The translations under genes and the position numbers were made by a program. Of a DNA stretch of 40,084 nucleotides, positions 24,154 to 33,490 are shown in pieces. The stretch lies in assembly GCA_025061985.1 (NCBI GenBank), contig JANXAW010000032.1:1-40084 (forward strand), given 5' to 3'. Under the pieces are notes generated by a model. The model saw nothing but the letters and a program-made list of their open reading frames with translations. It ran no database searches and was not told the origin of the DNA. This DNA comes from Fimbriimonadales bacterium (GTDB lineage: Bacteria > Armatimonadota > Fimbriimonadia > Fimbriimonadales > GBS-DC). How positions within the stretch are numbered: position 1 is the stretch's first letter; the number at the start of each line of letters is the position of its first letter.

Positions 24154-24159
24154 TACACT
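24154..24159 (+). promoter_or_regulatory. -10 promoter element of uvrC (possibly leaderless)
   Basis: TACACT preceded by AGG, 11 nt before the ATG that fits the UvrC N-terminus. No Shine-Dalgarno sequence precedes that ATG. Confidence 0.4.
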
Positions 24160-24170
24160 GCATGGCTGCC

Positions 24171-25997
24171 ATGTCTGCTGAGCTGCAGGCAAAGCTCAAG
24201 ACCCTGCCGAAGCAGCCTGGATGCTACATCTTCAAAGACGCGCAGGGGGCGGTGTTGTATGTGGGCAAGGCGGTCAACCTGCGCCAGCGCGTGCGCTCTT
24301 ACTTCCAAAAGTCCGCGCAGCATACCCCCAAAGTCGCCCGCATGGTGCGCAAAATCGCCGATTTGGAGTGGATTGTCACCGATAGCGAGTTAGAAGCGCT
24401 GATTTTGGAGGCGAATCTCATCAAAAAGCACCGCCCGCCCTACAACGTGCTAATGCGCGATGACAAATCCTACCCCTACCTGTGCCTTACGCTCAGCGAA
24501 AAGTTTCCGCGCCTACTGGTGACGCGCCGCGTGCGCCAAGATGGCAACCGCTACTTCGGTCCATTTGCCAACTCAGGCGCGGTGTGGAGCACGCACCAAC
24601 TGCTGCACCGCACGTTCCCCCTCATTCCGTGCGGCAAGGTATGGGATGGCACGCCTAAGCAACGCCCATGCCTGTACTACCACATGGGGCGCTGCTTGGC
24701 GCCCTGCGCAGGGCTGGCTAATCCCGAAGCGTACCGCCAAATCGTGCGCCAAGTGCAACTCTTTCTGGAGGGCAAGGGCGACGATCTCATTCGGCAACTC
24801 ACCGCCCAAATGGAGCAAGCAGCGGAAAATCTGGAGTTTGAGCGTGCCGCCAAGCTGCGCGACCAGATTCGCGCCCTGCAAGAAGTGCTGCAACGCCAGA
24901 AAGTGGTGCAACCTGAAGGCGTGAATGAGGACGTGATTGCACTGGTGAAAGACGAGCGCGGCGCGTGCGTGCAGATGTTTTTCATCCGCAACGGCAAGCT
25001 GTTGGGGCAGCGCAGCTTCTTCCTCACTGAAGGTGCGGAAGACAACCCCAACGCGATTATGAGCGAGTTCCTCAAGCAGTATTATCAAGACGCGCCTGAA
25101 GTGCCCGACAAAATCTTGCTCCCCTACGAGATTACGGAGGCGCAGATTATTGCCCAATGGCTACGCCAGAAGCGCGGGAGCGCCGTGGAGATTCGCGTGC
25201 CACATCGAGGCGAGGATGCTCAACTCTTGGAGATGGCAGCCCGCAACGCTGAACTTGCCCTACAAAGCCTGCGCCAAGAGCTAGAGCACAAGCAAGATTG
25301 GGCCGAGAGCGCCCTGCTGGAGCTGCAGGAAGTGCTGAACCTGCCCCACCTTCCACAGCGAATTGAGGCGTACGATATCTCCAACATCCAAGGGATTGCG
25401 CCTGTGGGCAGCATGGTGGTGTTTGAGGGCGGGCAACCTAAGAAGTCAGACTATCGGCGGTTTCGCATCAAGTGGCACCCCGAAAGCCCTGATGACTTTG
25501 CGATGATGAAGGAGGTCATCACGCGCCGCCTACGCGAAGCCTTGGAAGGCGACGCAAAATGGCGCACTCTACCCGACCTTATCCTGATCGACGGCGGCAA
25601 AGGGCAGCTAAACGCCGCGCTGGAAGCGATGCACGCCCTAGGCTTCCAAATCCCTGCGATTGGGCTTGCAAAACGCCACGAGCAAATTATCTTGCCCGAC
25701 GCAGACGAGCCACTGGAGCTGCCGCACTATAGTAAGGCGTTGCATTTGCTGCAGCGCATTCGCGATGAGGCACACCGCTTCGCCGTTAGCTACCACCGCA
25801 AGTTGCGCGAACAGCGCGCGGTCAAATCGCCTCTGGATGAAATCCCTGGCATCGGGCCGCGCCGCAAGAAAATGCTCCTACGCCTATTTGGCTCCATCGA
25901 CCGCATCCGCGAGGCAAGCTTGGACGAACTGGCATCCGTGCCCACGATGACGCGCAAACTAGCCCAGCAAGTACTGGACTACCTGCGCGAGACGTAG
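24171..25997 (+). CDS. uvrC: Excinuclease ABC subunit C
   Basis: UvrC makes both incisions around a lesion in UvrABC nucleotide excision repair. In this 608-residue protein the GIY-YIG nuclease domain opens at once (LPKQPGCYIFKD and VLYVGKAVNLRQRVRSYF). It is followed by a cysteine-containing segment with PCLYYHMGRCLAPC and the UVR helix hairpin (ENLEFERAAKLRDQIRAL) that binds UvrB. The RNase H-like second nuclease (AYDISNIQG, LILIDGGKGQL) and tandem HhH motifs (IPGIGPRRKK, SVPTMTRKLAQQ) complete it. I start at the ATG at 24171, which fits the family; an ATG at 24162 would add three residues and one at 24087 a cysteine-rich 28-residue extension. Confidence 0.96.
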   Translation: MSAELQAKLKTLPKQPGCYIFKDAQGAVLYVGKAVNLRQRVRSYFQKSAQHTPKVARMVRKIADLEWIVTDSELEALILEANLIKKHRPPYNVLMRDDKSYPYLCLTLSEKFPRLLVTRRVRQDGNRYFGPFANSGAVWSTHQLLHRTFPLIPCGKVWDGTPKQRPCLYYHMGRCLAPCAGLANPEAYRQIVRQVQLFLEGKGDDLIRQLTAQMEQAAENLEFERAAKLRDQIRALQEVLQRQKVVQPEGVNEDVIALVKDERGACVQMFFIRNGKLLGQRSFFLTEGAEDNPNAIMSEFLKQYYQDAPEVPDKILLPYEITEAQIIAQWLRQKRGSAVEIRVPHRGEDAQLLEMAARNAELALQSLRQELEHKQDWAESALLELQEVLNLPHLPQRIEAYDISNIQGIAPVGSMVVFEGGQPKKSDYRRFRIKWHPESPDDFAMMKEVITRRLREALEGDAKWRTLPDLILIDGGKGQLNAALEAMHALGFQIPAIGLAKRHEQIILPDADEPLELPHYSKALHLLQRIRDEAHRFAVSYHRKLREQRAVKSPLDEIPGIGPRRKKMLLRLFGSIDRIREASLDELASVPTMTRKLAQQVLDYLRET

Positions 25998-26024
25998 GCA
26001 GGGGTGGCTTGCGCCTTTACAGCT

Positions 26025-26573
26025 TCACTCTTCTATCCGCCTGCGGAACTCTAAAAAGCTCTCGCGCGCCATCTGCTCCCACAGCTGGCGCACAGTGTAC
26101 AAGCCGTGCATCGCAATCTCGAAGTTTTCCGAAAGGCGACGGAACATCAGGGCTTCCTCGCGCCACTCGCCAATATCAAACAGCGACACTAACCAGTAGG
26201 ACTGTTTACCCTGCTTCACATAGTCAATCAAATGGTCTTTGCGTGTTGAGGCGCGCAATCGTGGCAGCGCTTCTGGGTAGACCCCTGTCCAAAATAGCGT
26301 GAAGTCGCCGATGTGCCGATGCACCTCGCGCTCCTGATAAAACGAGCGCGCCCCCAAGCGCACATCGGCATAGTACAGCATCTCCGCCACCTCTTGCAGG
26401 GGGCGCCCGCTTAGATCGCGCAAGCGATATAGGCGGTCAATATGGGCAAACTCCGTCAACATGTTCGTAAGGTAGCGCACCACCTGCCAATCGTTCCAGC
26501 GCATTGAGTGGATAAATGCCCGTTCTACCAGCTCTCTAAACAGCTCACGCAGCGATTCCTCTCGCCAGAGCAT
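26025..26573 (-). CDS. Unknown helical protein coupled to a membrane-protein gene
   Basis: A 182-residue protein of unknown function, with no membrane segment and no motif I can name. It is largely helical, with arginine- and aromatic-rich stretches such as RHIGDFTLFWTGVYPEALPRL and KDHLIDYVKQGKQSYWLVSLF. A reading frame that is open further upstream overlaps the preceding membrane-protein gene and is not used. I chose the ATG at 26573, 35 bp after that gene's stop, with a purine-rich GGGTGATGGGG just upstream. It is in an operon with the membrane protein, so a cytoplasmic helper role is a guess only. Confidence 0.6.
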   Translation of the reverse strand: MLWREESLRELFRELVERAFIHSMRWNDWQVVRYLTNMLTEFAHIDRLYRLRDLSGRPLQEVAEMLYYADVRLGARSFYQEREVHRHIGDFTLFWTGVYPEALPRLRASTRKDHLIDYVKQGKQSYWLVSLFDIGEWREEALMFRRLSENFEIAMHGLYTVRQLWEQMARESFLEFRRRIEE

Positions 26574-26608
26574 CGCCCCATCACCCTTGCTTCCGTGCCA
26601 CTCCCTCC

Positions 26609-28834
26609 TTAAGATATTCCATACGGGCGCATAAGTTCCGCGGGGGCGCGGGCAAACCGTTGTAGGGCAACTAAACTTTGAGAGGCGTACATCGGCAGCG
26701 CCACCAGCAGAAACGGCGCAATCGGTGCGCAGCACCCGATCAAGCCCGCCATGATGCCCATCACCGTTGCTCGTGGGGGTATCAAAGGCGTATTCTCTCT
26801 CGCCAACAACAGCTGGTCGCGTATCGCAGCGGGCGCTGCGATGAGCCACGCCGTTGCCCAAAGCGCAATATAAAACACCACGAAACTAAAACCTACCAAG
26901 CCCACCCCAATCAGTATTTGAACGGGCACTAAACCACTCGAGCGAGCCGAACTCAGTAGTAGACCCAACACTCCTCCCCACAGCATCCCACCAACAACTG
27001 CAAGGAAAATGCGCAGCTGGTGATACCATATGCCATATACCCACCCCCAGTACACTTGAACAGGTGTTAGCCCCGCCAGAAATGCGCTTGTCAACTCTCC
27101 GGAATCTAGCCAGCGTCGTACGCATCGCGCCGCTGCATAGTATCCCCATAACCACAGAAAGATACCGTAGGGTACGAAAACCAACGTCCAGCTTGTGCCT
27201 CCTCCTGTCGAGGTAGTATAGAACACTATCACAAAGGTCACCGCCCCTAGTATTGGCGCAAATGGCGGCTGGCGTTCGTTGATAGTGAGGCGCGACATCG
27301 GATTAGCCGTCCAACCCTGCGCTACCCATTCAAGCAAGGGGTAAAGCAACGGCAGCGCAAGCCAGCGAAACATCGCTTGTACGCGAACGCTACGCCCTTG
27401 CCTTGCGCCCGTAGTAACACTTAGCCCGATTCCTGTCAGCAATATGGCATAGCGCACCAACGGGAGCCCGGTGCACAGCAGCAAAGGCACGGGCATACCC
27501 GCTAGATGCGCCAATCCGCGTGCTTCTGAAGCCATCAGTAGGGCATAAGTTGGGCTGAGCGCACCAATGGCAGGCAGGGGCAAGTAGCTCCAGAAAGCAA
27601 GCGCAGGCACGGCGCCAAGAGCGGCTAAGATGTAAGCCCGCATTGGGGCGCGGCTATGCAGGCGCTGTAGCCCATAGCGCACCAGCGCACCGCCTAGCCA
27701 CTCCACTGCGCTAAGCCACAAAAACACCCCCCAGAACACGCCACCGCCCGCAGGCAGACCGCTTGCCAATACGCCTACCCCCACCAGCAGCACGCTCAGT
27801 AGGCGAAGCAACCCCGTCTCCAGCAGATGCGCCTTCAGCGGCTGCACCACAGACTCCGCATAGCGACGCAAGGTTAGCAAGAGCAGGCTCAGATAGCCCG
27901 TAGCGGCAAAGGCACCCACCACAGCAAGATGCGTTCGCGCCGCCCCCGTGTAGCCATAGAGGAGTTCCCCTTGCTGCCCCACCAGTACACCGACGAACAC
28001 GATTGCTAATGCACTCGGCAGCAGGTAAAACCCTCGCCAGATACTTGAAGGTGCTCCAATCCAGCGGGCAGTGCACTCAAAGCGCAGCAGCTCTGCGACT
28101 AGCCACATCCCCACAATCGGGCGTAGGTCGGGCAATACCATTAGCCAATCCGTCGGCAGCAACACGCGCCCTAGCACAGGTAGTGCCAGCATTGCCCCAA
28201 AAAGCCCACTGCTAGCAACGGCGGTGCGCGTACGCCCATTATCCACCACGGCTGCGTAGACCGCCAGTGCGAGCGTAAATACCCATATCCACCCCTCCCA
28301 AGCCGCCAGCAGCAATGCCAGTGAAGTCAACCCCAGCACGAAGTAGTTCGCAAAGCTAAACAGCAACCACAACGCCAGCGCGTCCCACAGCGTCATTCCG
28401 AGGATGCGCGCCACAAGCGCGTACAACGGCAACCATAGGCTCATCGTCAGCCCTCGAAACAGCACATCGGGCAGTCCACGCTGAAGCAACAGCGTATGCA
28501 CACTGTGAGGCGTCAAACGCAGTTGCTCGAAGTTGCCTGTGCGCACATCCTCAGCAAACGACGGATTAGGCAATCGGCGTTCCACCCACCCCCGCGCCAG
28601 CACATGCAGAAGCACCAACACTCCAAGCAGCGCATACAATCCCGCGCCACCGCGCAGCGGCGCTATCAGAGGCAGCGACAACCCCATCAGTCCCCCTGCC
28701 CCAAGCGCGAACGCCCAACTCCCGCGCATAAGCTCGACGGGCGAAACACGACGATACATCATCCCCCAAAACATCAGCCCATCCAGCCAGTGCTCGCAGG
28801 CAGACTCAGCACCCCGTACCCCCGAAGTTACCAT
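26609..28834 (-). CDS. Large polytopic membrane protein with two ABC-2-permease-like halves
   Basis: A 741-residue integral membrane protein with many hydrophobic helices (at least fifteen). Two places resemble the cytoplasmic loop of ABC-2 type permeases, which normally reads RxxGTLxxLLLTPL. Here EDVRTGNFEQLRLTPHSVHTLLL near residue 100 and LDSGELTSAFLAGLTPVQVYWGWV in the second half occupy equivalent spots, so the protein may be a fused pair of permease modules. No ATPase gene is adjacent. An ATG at 28834 gives the full frame but has no clear ribosome-binding site; an internal ATG (MMYRRVSPVEL), preceded by GGGGG, is an alternative start. Function as an exporter is inference from the loop pattern. 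Confidence 0.55.
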   Translation of the reverse strand: MVTSGVRGAESACEHWLDGLMFWGMMYRRVSPVELMRGSWAFALGAGGLMGLSLPLIAPLRGGAGLYALLGVLVLLHVLARGWVERRLPNPSFAEDVRTGNFEQLRLTPHSVHTLLLQRGLPDVLFRGLTMSLWLPLYALVARILGMTLWDALALWLLFSFANYFVLGLTSLALLLAAWEGWIWVFTLALAVYAAVVDNGRTRTAVASSGLFGAMLALPVLGRVLLPTDWLMVLPDLRPIVGMWLVAELLRFECTARWIGAPSSIWRGFYLLPSALAIVFVGVLVGQQGELLYGYTGAARTHLAVVGAFAATGYLSLLLLTLRRYAESVVQPLKAHLLETGLLRLLSVLLVGVGVLASGLPAGGGVFWGVFLWLSAVEWLGGALVRYGLQRLHSRAPMRAYILAALGAVPALAFWSYLPLPAIGALSPTYALLMASEARGLAHLAGMPVPLLLCTGLPLVRYAILLTGIGLSVTTGARQGRSVRVQAMFRWLALPLLYPLLEWVAQGWTANPMSRLTINERQPPFAPILGAVTFVIVFYTTSTGGGTSWTLVFVPYGIFLWLWGYYAAARCVRRWLDSGELTSAFLAGLTPVQVYWGWVYGIWYHQLRIFLAVVGGMLWGGVLGLLLSSARSSGLVPVQILIGVGLVGFSFVVFYIALWATAWLIAAPAAIRDQLLLARENTPLIPPRATVMGIMAGLIGCCAPIAPFLLVALPMYASQSLVALQRFARAPAELMRPYGIS

Positions 28835-28935
28835 CGCTTAAGCAGTTCGACCACACGGCAGCCGCTCCTGCTACGCCACGCCTGGAAGCGCAGCACCGCT
28901 GCGGCGGCTGCCTGATATCCCCTGCGCAATCATCC

Positions 28936-28954
28936 TTTTAACCCAGTTTTAACA
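28936..28954 (+). promoter_or_regulatory. Pho-box-like direct repeat upstream of pstS
   Basis: TTTTAACC at 28936-28943 and TTTTAACA at 28947-28954 are direct repeats with an 11-bp period and a 3-bp gap. This is the layout of cyanobacterial and Gram-positive Pho boxes. They lie 26 bp before the pstS start codon. Only two units are seen, where a full cyanobacterial box has three. Confidence 0.55.
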
Positions 28955-28979
28955 TTCAGCGAGCAAAATTCCAGACGGT

Positions 28980-30023
28980 ATGAAGCGCCGCATTTTTCAG
29001 TGGGCAGTGGCTCTGGCAACAGCGAGCATTTTAGTATCGTGCGGTAAGCAGGAAACAACCCCTTCCCAACCCCAAACCACCAGCGCAACCACTGAGCTTT
29101 CAGGCACAATTCGCGTGGATGGCTCCAGCACCGTGTTGCCCATCTCTGAGGCGGTTGCTGAAGAATTCCAAAAGCAACACCCGAAGGTACAAGTGCCTGT
29201 GGGCAAATCGGGCACGGGGGGCGGATTCAAGAAGTTTGCCAACGGCGAGGTGGATATTATTGGCGCATCGCGCCCGATCCGTGAAAGCGAAGACGCCCTG
29301 TGTCGCCAGAACGGCATTGAGTACATAGAAATCCCCGTTGCCTACGACGCGATGGCGGTGGTGGTCAATCCGCAGAACACATGGTGCGATTACCTCACAG
29401 TAGCCGAGCTAAAGAAAATCTGGGAGCCAGCTGCTGAAGGCAAAATCAAAAGCTGGTCGCAGGTGCGCCCTGGCTTTCCCGACGAGCCGTTAGTGCTATT
29501 TGGCGCAGGCACCGACTCGGGCACTTTCGACTACTTCACCGCAGCTATCGTGGGCAAGGAGAAAGCCAGCCGACGCGACTACAACCCCAGCGAAGATGAC
29601 GACATCTTGGTGCAGGGCGTGTCGCGCACGAAAGGGGCGTTGGGCTACTTCGGCTTGGCATACTACGAAAACAACCGCGACAAGCTCAAGCTCCTTGGAA
29701 TCGACAACGGCAAAGGACCTGTGAAGCCCTCGCGTGAAACCGTGATCAACGGGACTTATCAGCCTCTGTCGCGCCCGCTGTTTATCTATGTCAACACCAA
29801 ATCGCTGGAGCGCCCCGAAGTGGAAGCGTTCGTGAAGTTTTACATTCAGAACGCAGGCAAACTCGCAGAAGAGGTGGGCTACATCGCACTGCCTGACAAG
29901 GTTTACGAGTTGGCGTTGCAGCGCGTAGAAAAGCGCATTACTGGTTCGGTATTCGGGGCAAAAGGCTCCCAGGTTGGCGTGAAATTGGAAGAACTTTACC
30001 AAATCAAGGAGCCAACAAAGTAG
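28980..30023 (+). CDS. pstS: Phosphate ABC transporter, substrate-binding lipoprotein PstS
   Basis: PstS captures inorganic phosphate outside the inner membrane and hands it to PstCA. The 347-residue protein has a lipoprotein signal with lipobox LVSC (Cys21). Phosphate-binding segments follow: [43 protein letters not shown] and [16 protein letters not shown]. Length is normal. The ATG at 28980 has little ribosome-binding sequence. A Pho-box-like repeat lies directly upstream, so phosphate starvation probably induces it. PstC starts 3 bp after its stop and PstA overlaps PstC, giving a compact operon. Confidence 0.95.
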   Translation: MKRRIFQWAVALATASILVSCGKQETTPSQPQTTSATTELSGTIRVDGSSTVLPISEAVAEEFQKQHPKVQVPVGKSGTGGGFKKFANGEVDIIGASRPIRESEDALCRQNGIEYIEIPVAYDAMAVVVNPQNTWCDYLTVAELKKIWEPAAEGKIKSWSQVRPGFPDEPLVLFGAGTDSGTFDYFTAAIVGKEKASRRDYNPSEDDDILVQGVSRTKGALGYFGLAYYENNRDKLKLLGIDNGKGPVKPSRETVINGTYQPLSRPLFIYVNTKSLERPEVEAFVKFYIQNAGKLAEEVGYIALPDKVYELALQRVEKRITGSVFGAKGSQVGVKLEELYQIKEPTK

Positions 30024-30026
30024 GCG

Positions 30027-30992
30027 ATGATGCCGCAATCCCCTGCGGAGGTTCGCACGACCTACGCACGAGCGATAGTGCAACTCAGTAGTGTAGACAA
30101 GCGCAATCGCTGGCGCGTGCGTCTTGAGGAACGCCTCGTGCGAAGCTTTCTCTTCCTGTGTGCTGTGCTGGGCGTTGTTACCACTTTCGCGATTGTGTTT
30201 ATTCTAACGCGCGAGAGCCTAACCTTTTTCAAGCATGTGTCGTTGCGAGAGTTCCTAACGGGCACGGTGTGGGCGCCCACCTTTGCGGAGAAGTCTTACG
30301 GTGTACTGCCCTTGGTAACGGGAACGCTGCTGACTACCTTGATTGCGATGGCTGTTTCGGGACCTGTGGGCTTGCTAACGGCGGTTTACCTAAGCGAGTA
30401 CGCCTCGCCGCGCGTTCGGCGCGTGCTCAAACCTACCTTAGAGGTGCTGGCAGGCATCCCCACAGTGGTGTATGGCTACTTCGCGCTGACTTTTCTCACG
30501 CCGTTGCTACAGCGCTTTATTCCCGCCTTAGAGGGCTTCAACGCGCTCTCAGCGGGCATCGTGATGGGGATTATGATTTTACCGACCGTTGCTTCGCTAA
30601 GCGAAGATGCTCTGTACGCTGTGCCGAATAGCCTACGCCATGCATCGCTGGCGCTGGGTGCCACGCGCTTCCAGACGGTATGGGGCGTGGTAGTGCCTGC
30701 TGCGATGTCGGGCATTTCAGCGGCGTTTCTGCTGGGTATTTCGCGTGCCGTGGGGGAAACAATGATCGTTGCAATCGCCGCTGGGCAGCAACCGAACTTC
30801 ACCTTCAATCCCCTGCGGGCGATCGAGACGATGACCGCCTACATCGTGCGCATCACGATGGGAGACACTCCCCACGGCTCAGTGGAGTACCAAACGATTT
30901 TCGCGGTAGGGCTGCTTCTGTTCCTGATTACGCTTGGGCTTAACCTTGCTAGTGAATTCATTCGACAGCGGTACAAGGGGGCACGGTTGTGA
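30027..30992 (+). CDS. pstC: Phosphate ABC transporter permease PstC
   Basis: One of the two membrane subunits of the high-affinity phosphate importer. The 321-residue protein has a charged N-terminus and six predicted membrane helices. The EAA-type loop that contacts the ATPase is visible around [25 protein letters not shown]. The core contains [20 protein letters not shown], characteristic of PstC. Its last 4 bp overlap the pstA start as GTGA. The N-terminal extension of about 40 residues is hydrophilic. Confidence 0.95.
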   Translation: MMPQSPAEVRTTYARAIVQLSSVDKRNRWRVRLEERLVRSFLFLCAVLGVVTTFAIVFILTRESLTFFKHVSLREFLTGTVWAPTFAEKSYGVLPLVTGTLLTTLIAMAVSGPVGLLTAVYLSEYASPRVRRVLKPTLEVLAGIPTVVYGYFALTFLTPLLQRFIPALEGFNALSAGIVMGIMILPTVASLSEDALYAVPNSLRHASLALGATRFQTVWGVVVPAAMSGISAAFLLGISRAVGETMIVAIAAGQQPNFTFNPLRAIETMTAYIVRITMGDTPHGSVEYQTIFAVGLLLFLITLGLNLASEFIRQRYKGARL

Positions 30993-31870
30993 TTCGTGTG
31001 GAGAGCCGACCTGAGTGGCGGATGCGCGAGTATCGGCGCGAGCAGCTGTTCCAGCTCGTGGGCGCGCTAATCGTGCTGTTCGCGCTGACTACACTTGTGG
31101 TACTGCTTACGACCGTGCTTTTGGACGGCTACGCGCGGTTGCTTGACATCAAGTTTTTCACGAACTTTCCCTCGCGTCGGGCGGAGGAGGCGGGCATCAA
31201 AGCCGCTCTTGTGGGCAGCGCCTACCTGCTGCTGTTGACCGCCGCGATTGCAATCCCAATCGGCGTGGGCGCGGCGATTTACTTGGAGGAGTTCGCCAAG
31301 CGCAACTGGTTCACACGCCTTGTGGAGATCAACATCACTAATCTAGCGGGGGTGCCGTCAGTAATCTACGGGTTGCTAGGGCTACAAGTGTTTGTGCGCA
31401 CACTTCACATGGATCGGAGCCTATTGGCAGGCGCGTGCACGATGGCGCTGTTGGCACTGCCAGTGATTATCACCGCCGCCCGCGAGGGCTTGCGCACCGT
31501 GCCGAACAGCCTACGCTACGGCTCACTGGCGCTAGGCGCAACCAAGTGGCAGACCGTGCGCTACACCGTGTTACCAGTGGCGATGCCCTCGATTCTTACG
31601 GGGGTGATTCTTGCGCTTTCGCGCGTGATTGGCGAGACTGCGCCGCTACTGGTGATTGGCGCAGTAGTCTACATCGGCACGCTGCCAGACAGCCTGTTTG
31701 CGCCGTTTACCGTGTTGCCTGTGCAGATTTACAACTGGACAACACGCCCTCAGCATGCTTTTCAAGAAAACGCGGCTGCGGGCATCATCGTGTTGCTACT
31801 CCTATTGCTTACAATAAACGCTACGGCGATTTACCTGCGCAATCGCTACCAGAAGCGTCTGCCGTTGTGA
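30989..31870 (+). CDS. pstA: Phosphate ABC transporter permease PstA
   Basis: The second membrane subunit of the phosphate importer, 293 residues with six predicted helices. The EAA loop is [26 protein letters not shown], and [13 protein letters not shown] with [11 protein letters not shown] mark it as PstA. It starts with a GTG inside the end of pstC. The ATPase gene pstB and the regulator phoU, which usually follow, are missing; the next gene is an unrelated hypothetical. The ATPase must be encoded elsewhere for this transporter to work. Confidence 0.95.
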   Translation: MIRVESRPEWRMREYRREQLFQLVGALIVLFALTTLVVLLTTVLLDGYARLLDIKFFTNFPSRRAEEAGIKAALVGSAYLLLLTAAIAIPIGVGAAIYLEEFAKRNWFTRLVEINITNLAGVPSVIYGLLGLQVFVRTLHMDRSLLAGACTMALLALPVIITAAREGLRTVPNSLRYGSLALGATKWQTVRYTVLPVAMPSILTGVILALSRVIGETAPLLVIGAVVYIGTLPDSLFAPFTVLPVQIYNWTTRPQHAFQENAAAGIIVLLLLLLTINATAIYLRNRYQKRLPL

Positions 31871-31882
31871 AAAAAGACGCGC

Positions 31883-32656
31883 ATGCTCAAACAAGTTTGG
31901 CAAGAGGCGTTGCCGAAAGACACGCTCAGTTTTGATGTGCTGGCTGTTCCGCGCCAGCCACCGCAATTGCTGACGCTGGACGAGTTGCGCATTCACTTTT
32001 GGCAATGGGACAACAACGAATGGCGGCTTATCCGCTCGCACCCCCACCGCTTGCAGCGCGACTTGTATGTGGTGCAGCCCAATCACGAGGGCAAGATCCA
32101 AATCTTCACCGACGGTGCCAGCTGGCTGTGGAGTGAAAAGGAACTCGTCTCCGACATCCCCTCGCGCACTGTGCCCATCGGCAAGCTGCTCGACAAAGAC
32201 GGGGTAGCCCGCATCATTTGCTATGACCACCAAGAGCAAGCCCCCTACTACTATGTGCTGGAGAAGCCCTTGTTCCACGACCAGTTCTACCTCACCCCAG
32301 AGGACCTTCTGGGCGGGGAGATCCAAAGTTTGGTGATGCAGATTCCGCGTTCGGCAACGCAATGGAACACGTTTTATGTGAATGGTTATCGGTTTGTATG
32401 CTTGCTGCGTGCGAGCGAGCGAGCCCCAACACGGATCTGTGGCGTGGCACAAGACCGCGTGGCAGTGTTGGAAATTAAGCAAGGGCGTCTTCTCCTCCTT
32501 CATCGCGTCGCTTTACCTTCCATAAGGGCGCCGAGGCGTGAGTCGCCCTTGTGCGTGCGCTATGGCGACCCCAAGCACGAGAAGGCGACTCGCTTGCTCG
32601 TAATGCAAGCAACGCGCGAACGCGTGCTCCTTACGGCATTCGCCCTCGATTCGTAG
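31883..32656 (+). CDS. Hypothetical protein downstream of pstA
   Basis: A 257-residue soluble protein that I cannot assign. It has alternating beta strands with many aromatic residues (for example LRIHFWQWDNNEWRLIRSHPHRL and YYYVLEKPLFHDQFYLTP) and no signal peptide or membrane helix. The pattern suggests repeated beta-propeller-like strands, but no blade motif is clear. It starts at an ATG 12 bp after the pstA stop, so it is probably in the pst transcript. The TAG stop is followed by the sigma-54 promoter of the next gene. Confidence 0.55.
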   Translation: MLKQVWQEALPKDTLSFDVLAVPRQPPQLLTLDELRIHFWQWDNNEWRLIRSHPHRLQRDLYVVQPNHEGKIQIFTDGASWLWSEKELVSDIPSRTVPIGKLLDKDGVARIICYDHQEQAPYYYVLEKPLFHDQFYLTPEDLLGGEIQSLVMQIPRSATQWNTFYVNGYRFVCLLRASERAPTRICGVAQDRVAVLEIKQGRLLLLHRVALPSIRAPRRESPLCVRYGDPKHEKATRLLVMQATRERVLLTAFALDS

Positions 32657-32673
32657 TACCCGCAAAGATACCA

Positions 32674-32687
32674 GTTTTGCGCAAAAC
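32674..32687. promoter_or_regulatory. Palindrome next to the first sigma-54 promoter
   Basis: GTTTTGCGCAAAAC is a perfect 14-bp palindrome ending 9 bp before the TGGCAC element. The second promoter has a weaker partner, TTTGCAGAAAAG, at 33515-33526 in nearly the same position. It may bind a regulator, although classical sigma-54 enhancers lie further upstream. Confidence 0.4.
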
Positions 32688-32696
32688 AGGGAACCT

Positions 32697-32712
32697 TGGC
32701 ACGCAAGTTGCT
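32697..32712 (+). promoter_or_regulatory. Sigma-54 (RpoN) promoter of PEP-CTERM gene 1
   Basis: TGGCACG-CAAG-TTGCT matches the sigma-54 consensus (-24 GG and -12 GC) base for base with correct spacing. It would give a leader of about 65 nt before the ATG at 32788. Confidence 0.8.
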
Positions 32713-32787
32713 CGTCTATACAATCAGCAGGCTTGTGATGGTGCTGTCACGCCCGGTTCGCCCACAAGCCGCAAAGGAGGAGAGAAC

Positions 32788-33435
32788 ATGACGAGACGAG
32801 CGGTTTTTGCGGTACTCGCTGTCAGTGTCCTGGTGGGCAATGCGTTCGCGTCTTGGAATGTGAATATCGTCCGCAGCAGCGGCATCCTCAACCCTCCTAG
32901 TGTTGCTGTCAATGTGCCAACTACTGTGGTGACTTCTCCGCTGCCACAGATTACCTTCGAGACTGCAAACGCTGTGCCCAACCCAATCATAGTAGGAAAC
33001 GGTACGAGCTTCACGAACGGTACCTTCACAGGAATCTACACCATCAGCCCTCAAGCAGGGAACAACACGCTGCTGACGGGATTCAACTTCGTGATTAGCG
33101 GCTTGGTGTTCGGCCAAGCGCTCATCGCTTGGCACAAGAAGGTGGTACGCAACTCAGACAATGCTATTCTCTACAACGACTCAGGCGTGATTGCAGGCTC
33201 GGGGTTTGGCGGTACAGACGGCGCGTTCAGCATCCTTATCCCTGCCCCTCTAGCGCAGCCTGCAAATGACGTGTCCGTGTACGAGACATTCCTACTGTTC
33301 GTACTACCCTCTAACCCCACCTCTACCGCTGCGCTGCTATTTGTAGAGCAAGACTGGGTGCCTGAACCTGCCAGCATGCTGGCGCTGGGTAGCGGCCTGG
33401 TGGGTCTGTTTGCTTTGCGTCGTCGCAAGCGCTGA
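32788..33435 (+). CDS. PEP-CTERM sorting-domain protein (paralogue 1)
   Basis: A 215-residue exported protein with an N-terminal signal peptide (a hydrophobic AVLAVSVLVGNAFA core) and a C-terminal PEP-CTERM tail: VPEPASML, a hydrophobic stretch, then RRRKR. Such tails are recognised and cut by exosortase, delivering the protein to the cell surface or extracellular matrix. The middle is beta-rich, with no known domain, and ends in FVEQDW. The ATG at 32788 has AAAGGAGGAG upstream, so a longer in-frame start at 32551 is rejected. It is a tandem paralogue of the next gene. No exosortase gene is in the window. Confidence 0.9.
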   Translation: MTRRAVFAVLAVSVLVGNAFASWNVNIVRSSGILNPPSVAVNVPTTVVTSPLPQITFETANAVPNPIIVGNGTSFTNGTFTGIYTISPQAGNNTLLTGFNFVISGLVFGQALIAWHKKVVRNSDNAILYNDSGVIAGSGFGGTDGAFSILIPAPLAQPANDVSVYETFLLFVLPSNPTSTAALLFVEQDWVPEPASMLALGSGLVGLFALRRRKR

Positions 33436-33459
33436 GCGATTCCGCATCTGGGCTTTTTT

Positions 33460-33490
33460 GGCAGGGTAGTGTGCCCTGCCTTTTGTTTTT
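33460..33490 (+). terminator. Intrinsic terminator after PEP-CTERM gene 1
   Basis: GGCAGGG and CCCTGCC arms (7 bp) with a 7-base loop are followed directly by TTTTGTTTTT. This is the best intrinsic terminator in the window and isolates the two PEP-CTERM genes from each other. Confidence 0.8.

Noticed and set aside
24087-24170. A cysteine-rich N-terminal extension of UvrC (MQVRLVCPKH...CQNC).
   Set aside because: It does not resemble any UvrC N-terminus, and a promoter-like TACACT lies inside it, so the start at 24171 is preferred.
29496-30083. A leftward open frame antisense to pstS.
   Set aside because: It is a shadow of the strongly conserved pstS coding sequence, with no start signals.
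32551-32787. A longer start for PEP-CTERM gene 1.
   Set aside because: It would include the sigma-54 promoter and hide the signal peptide; AAAGGAGGAG supports the ATG at 32788.
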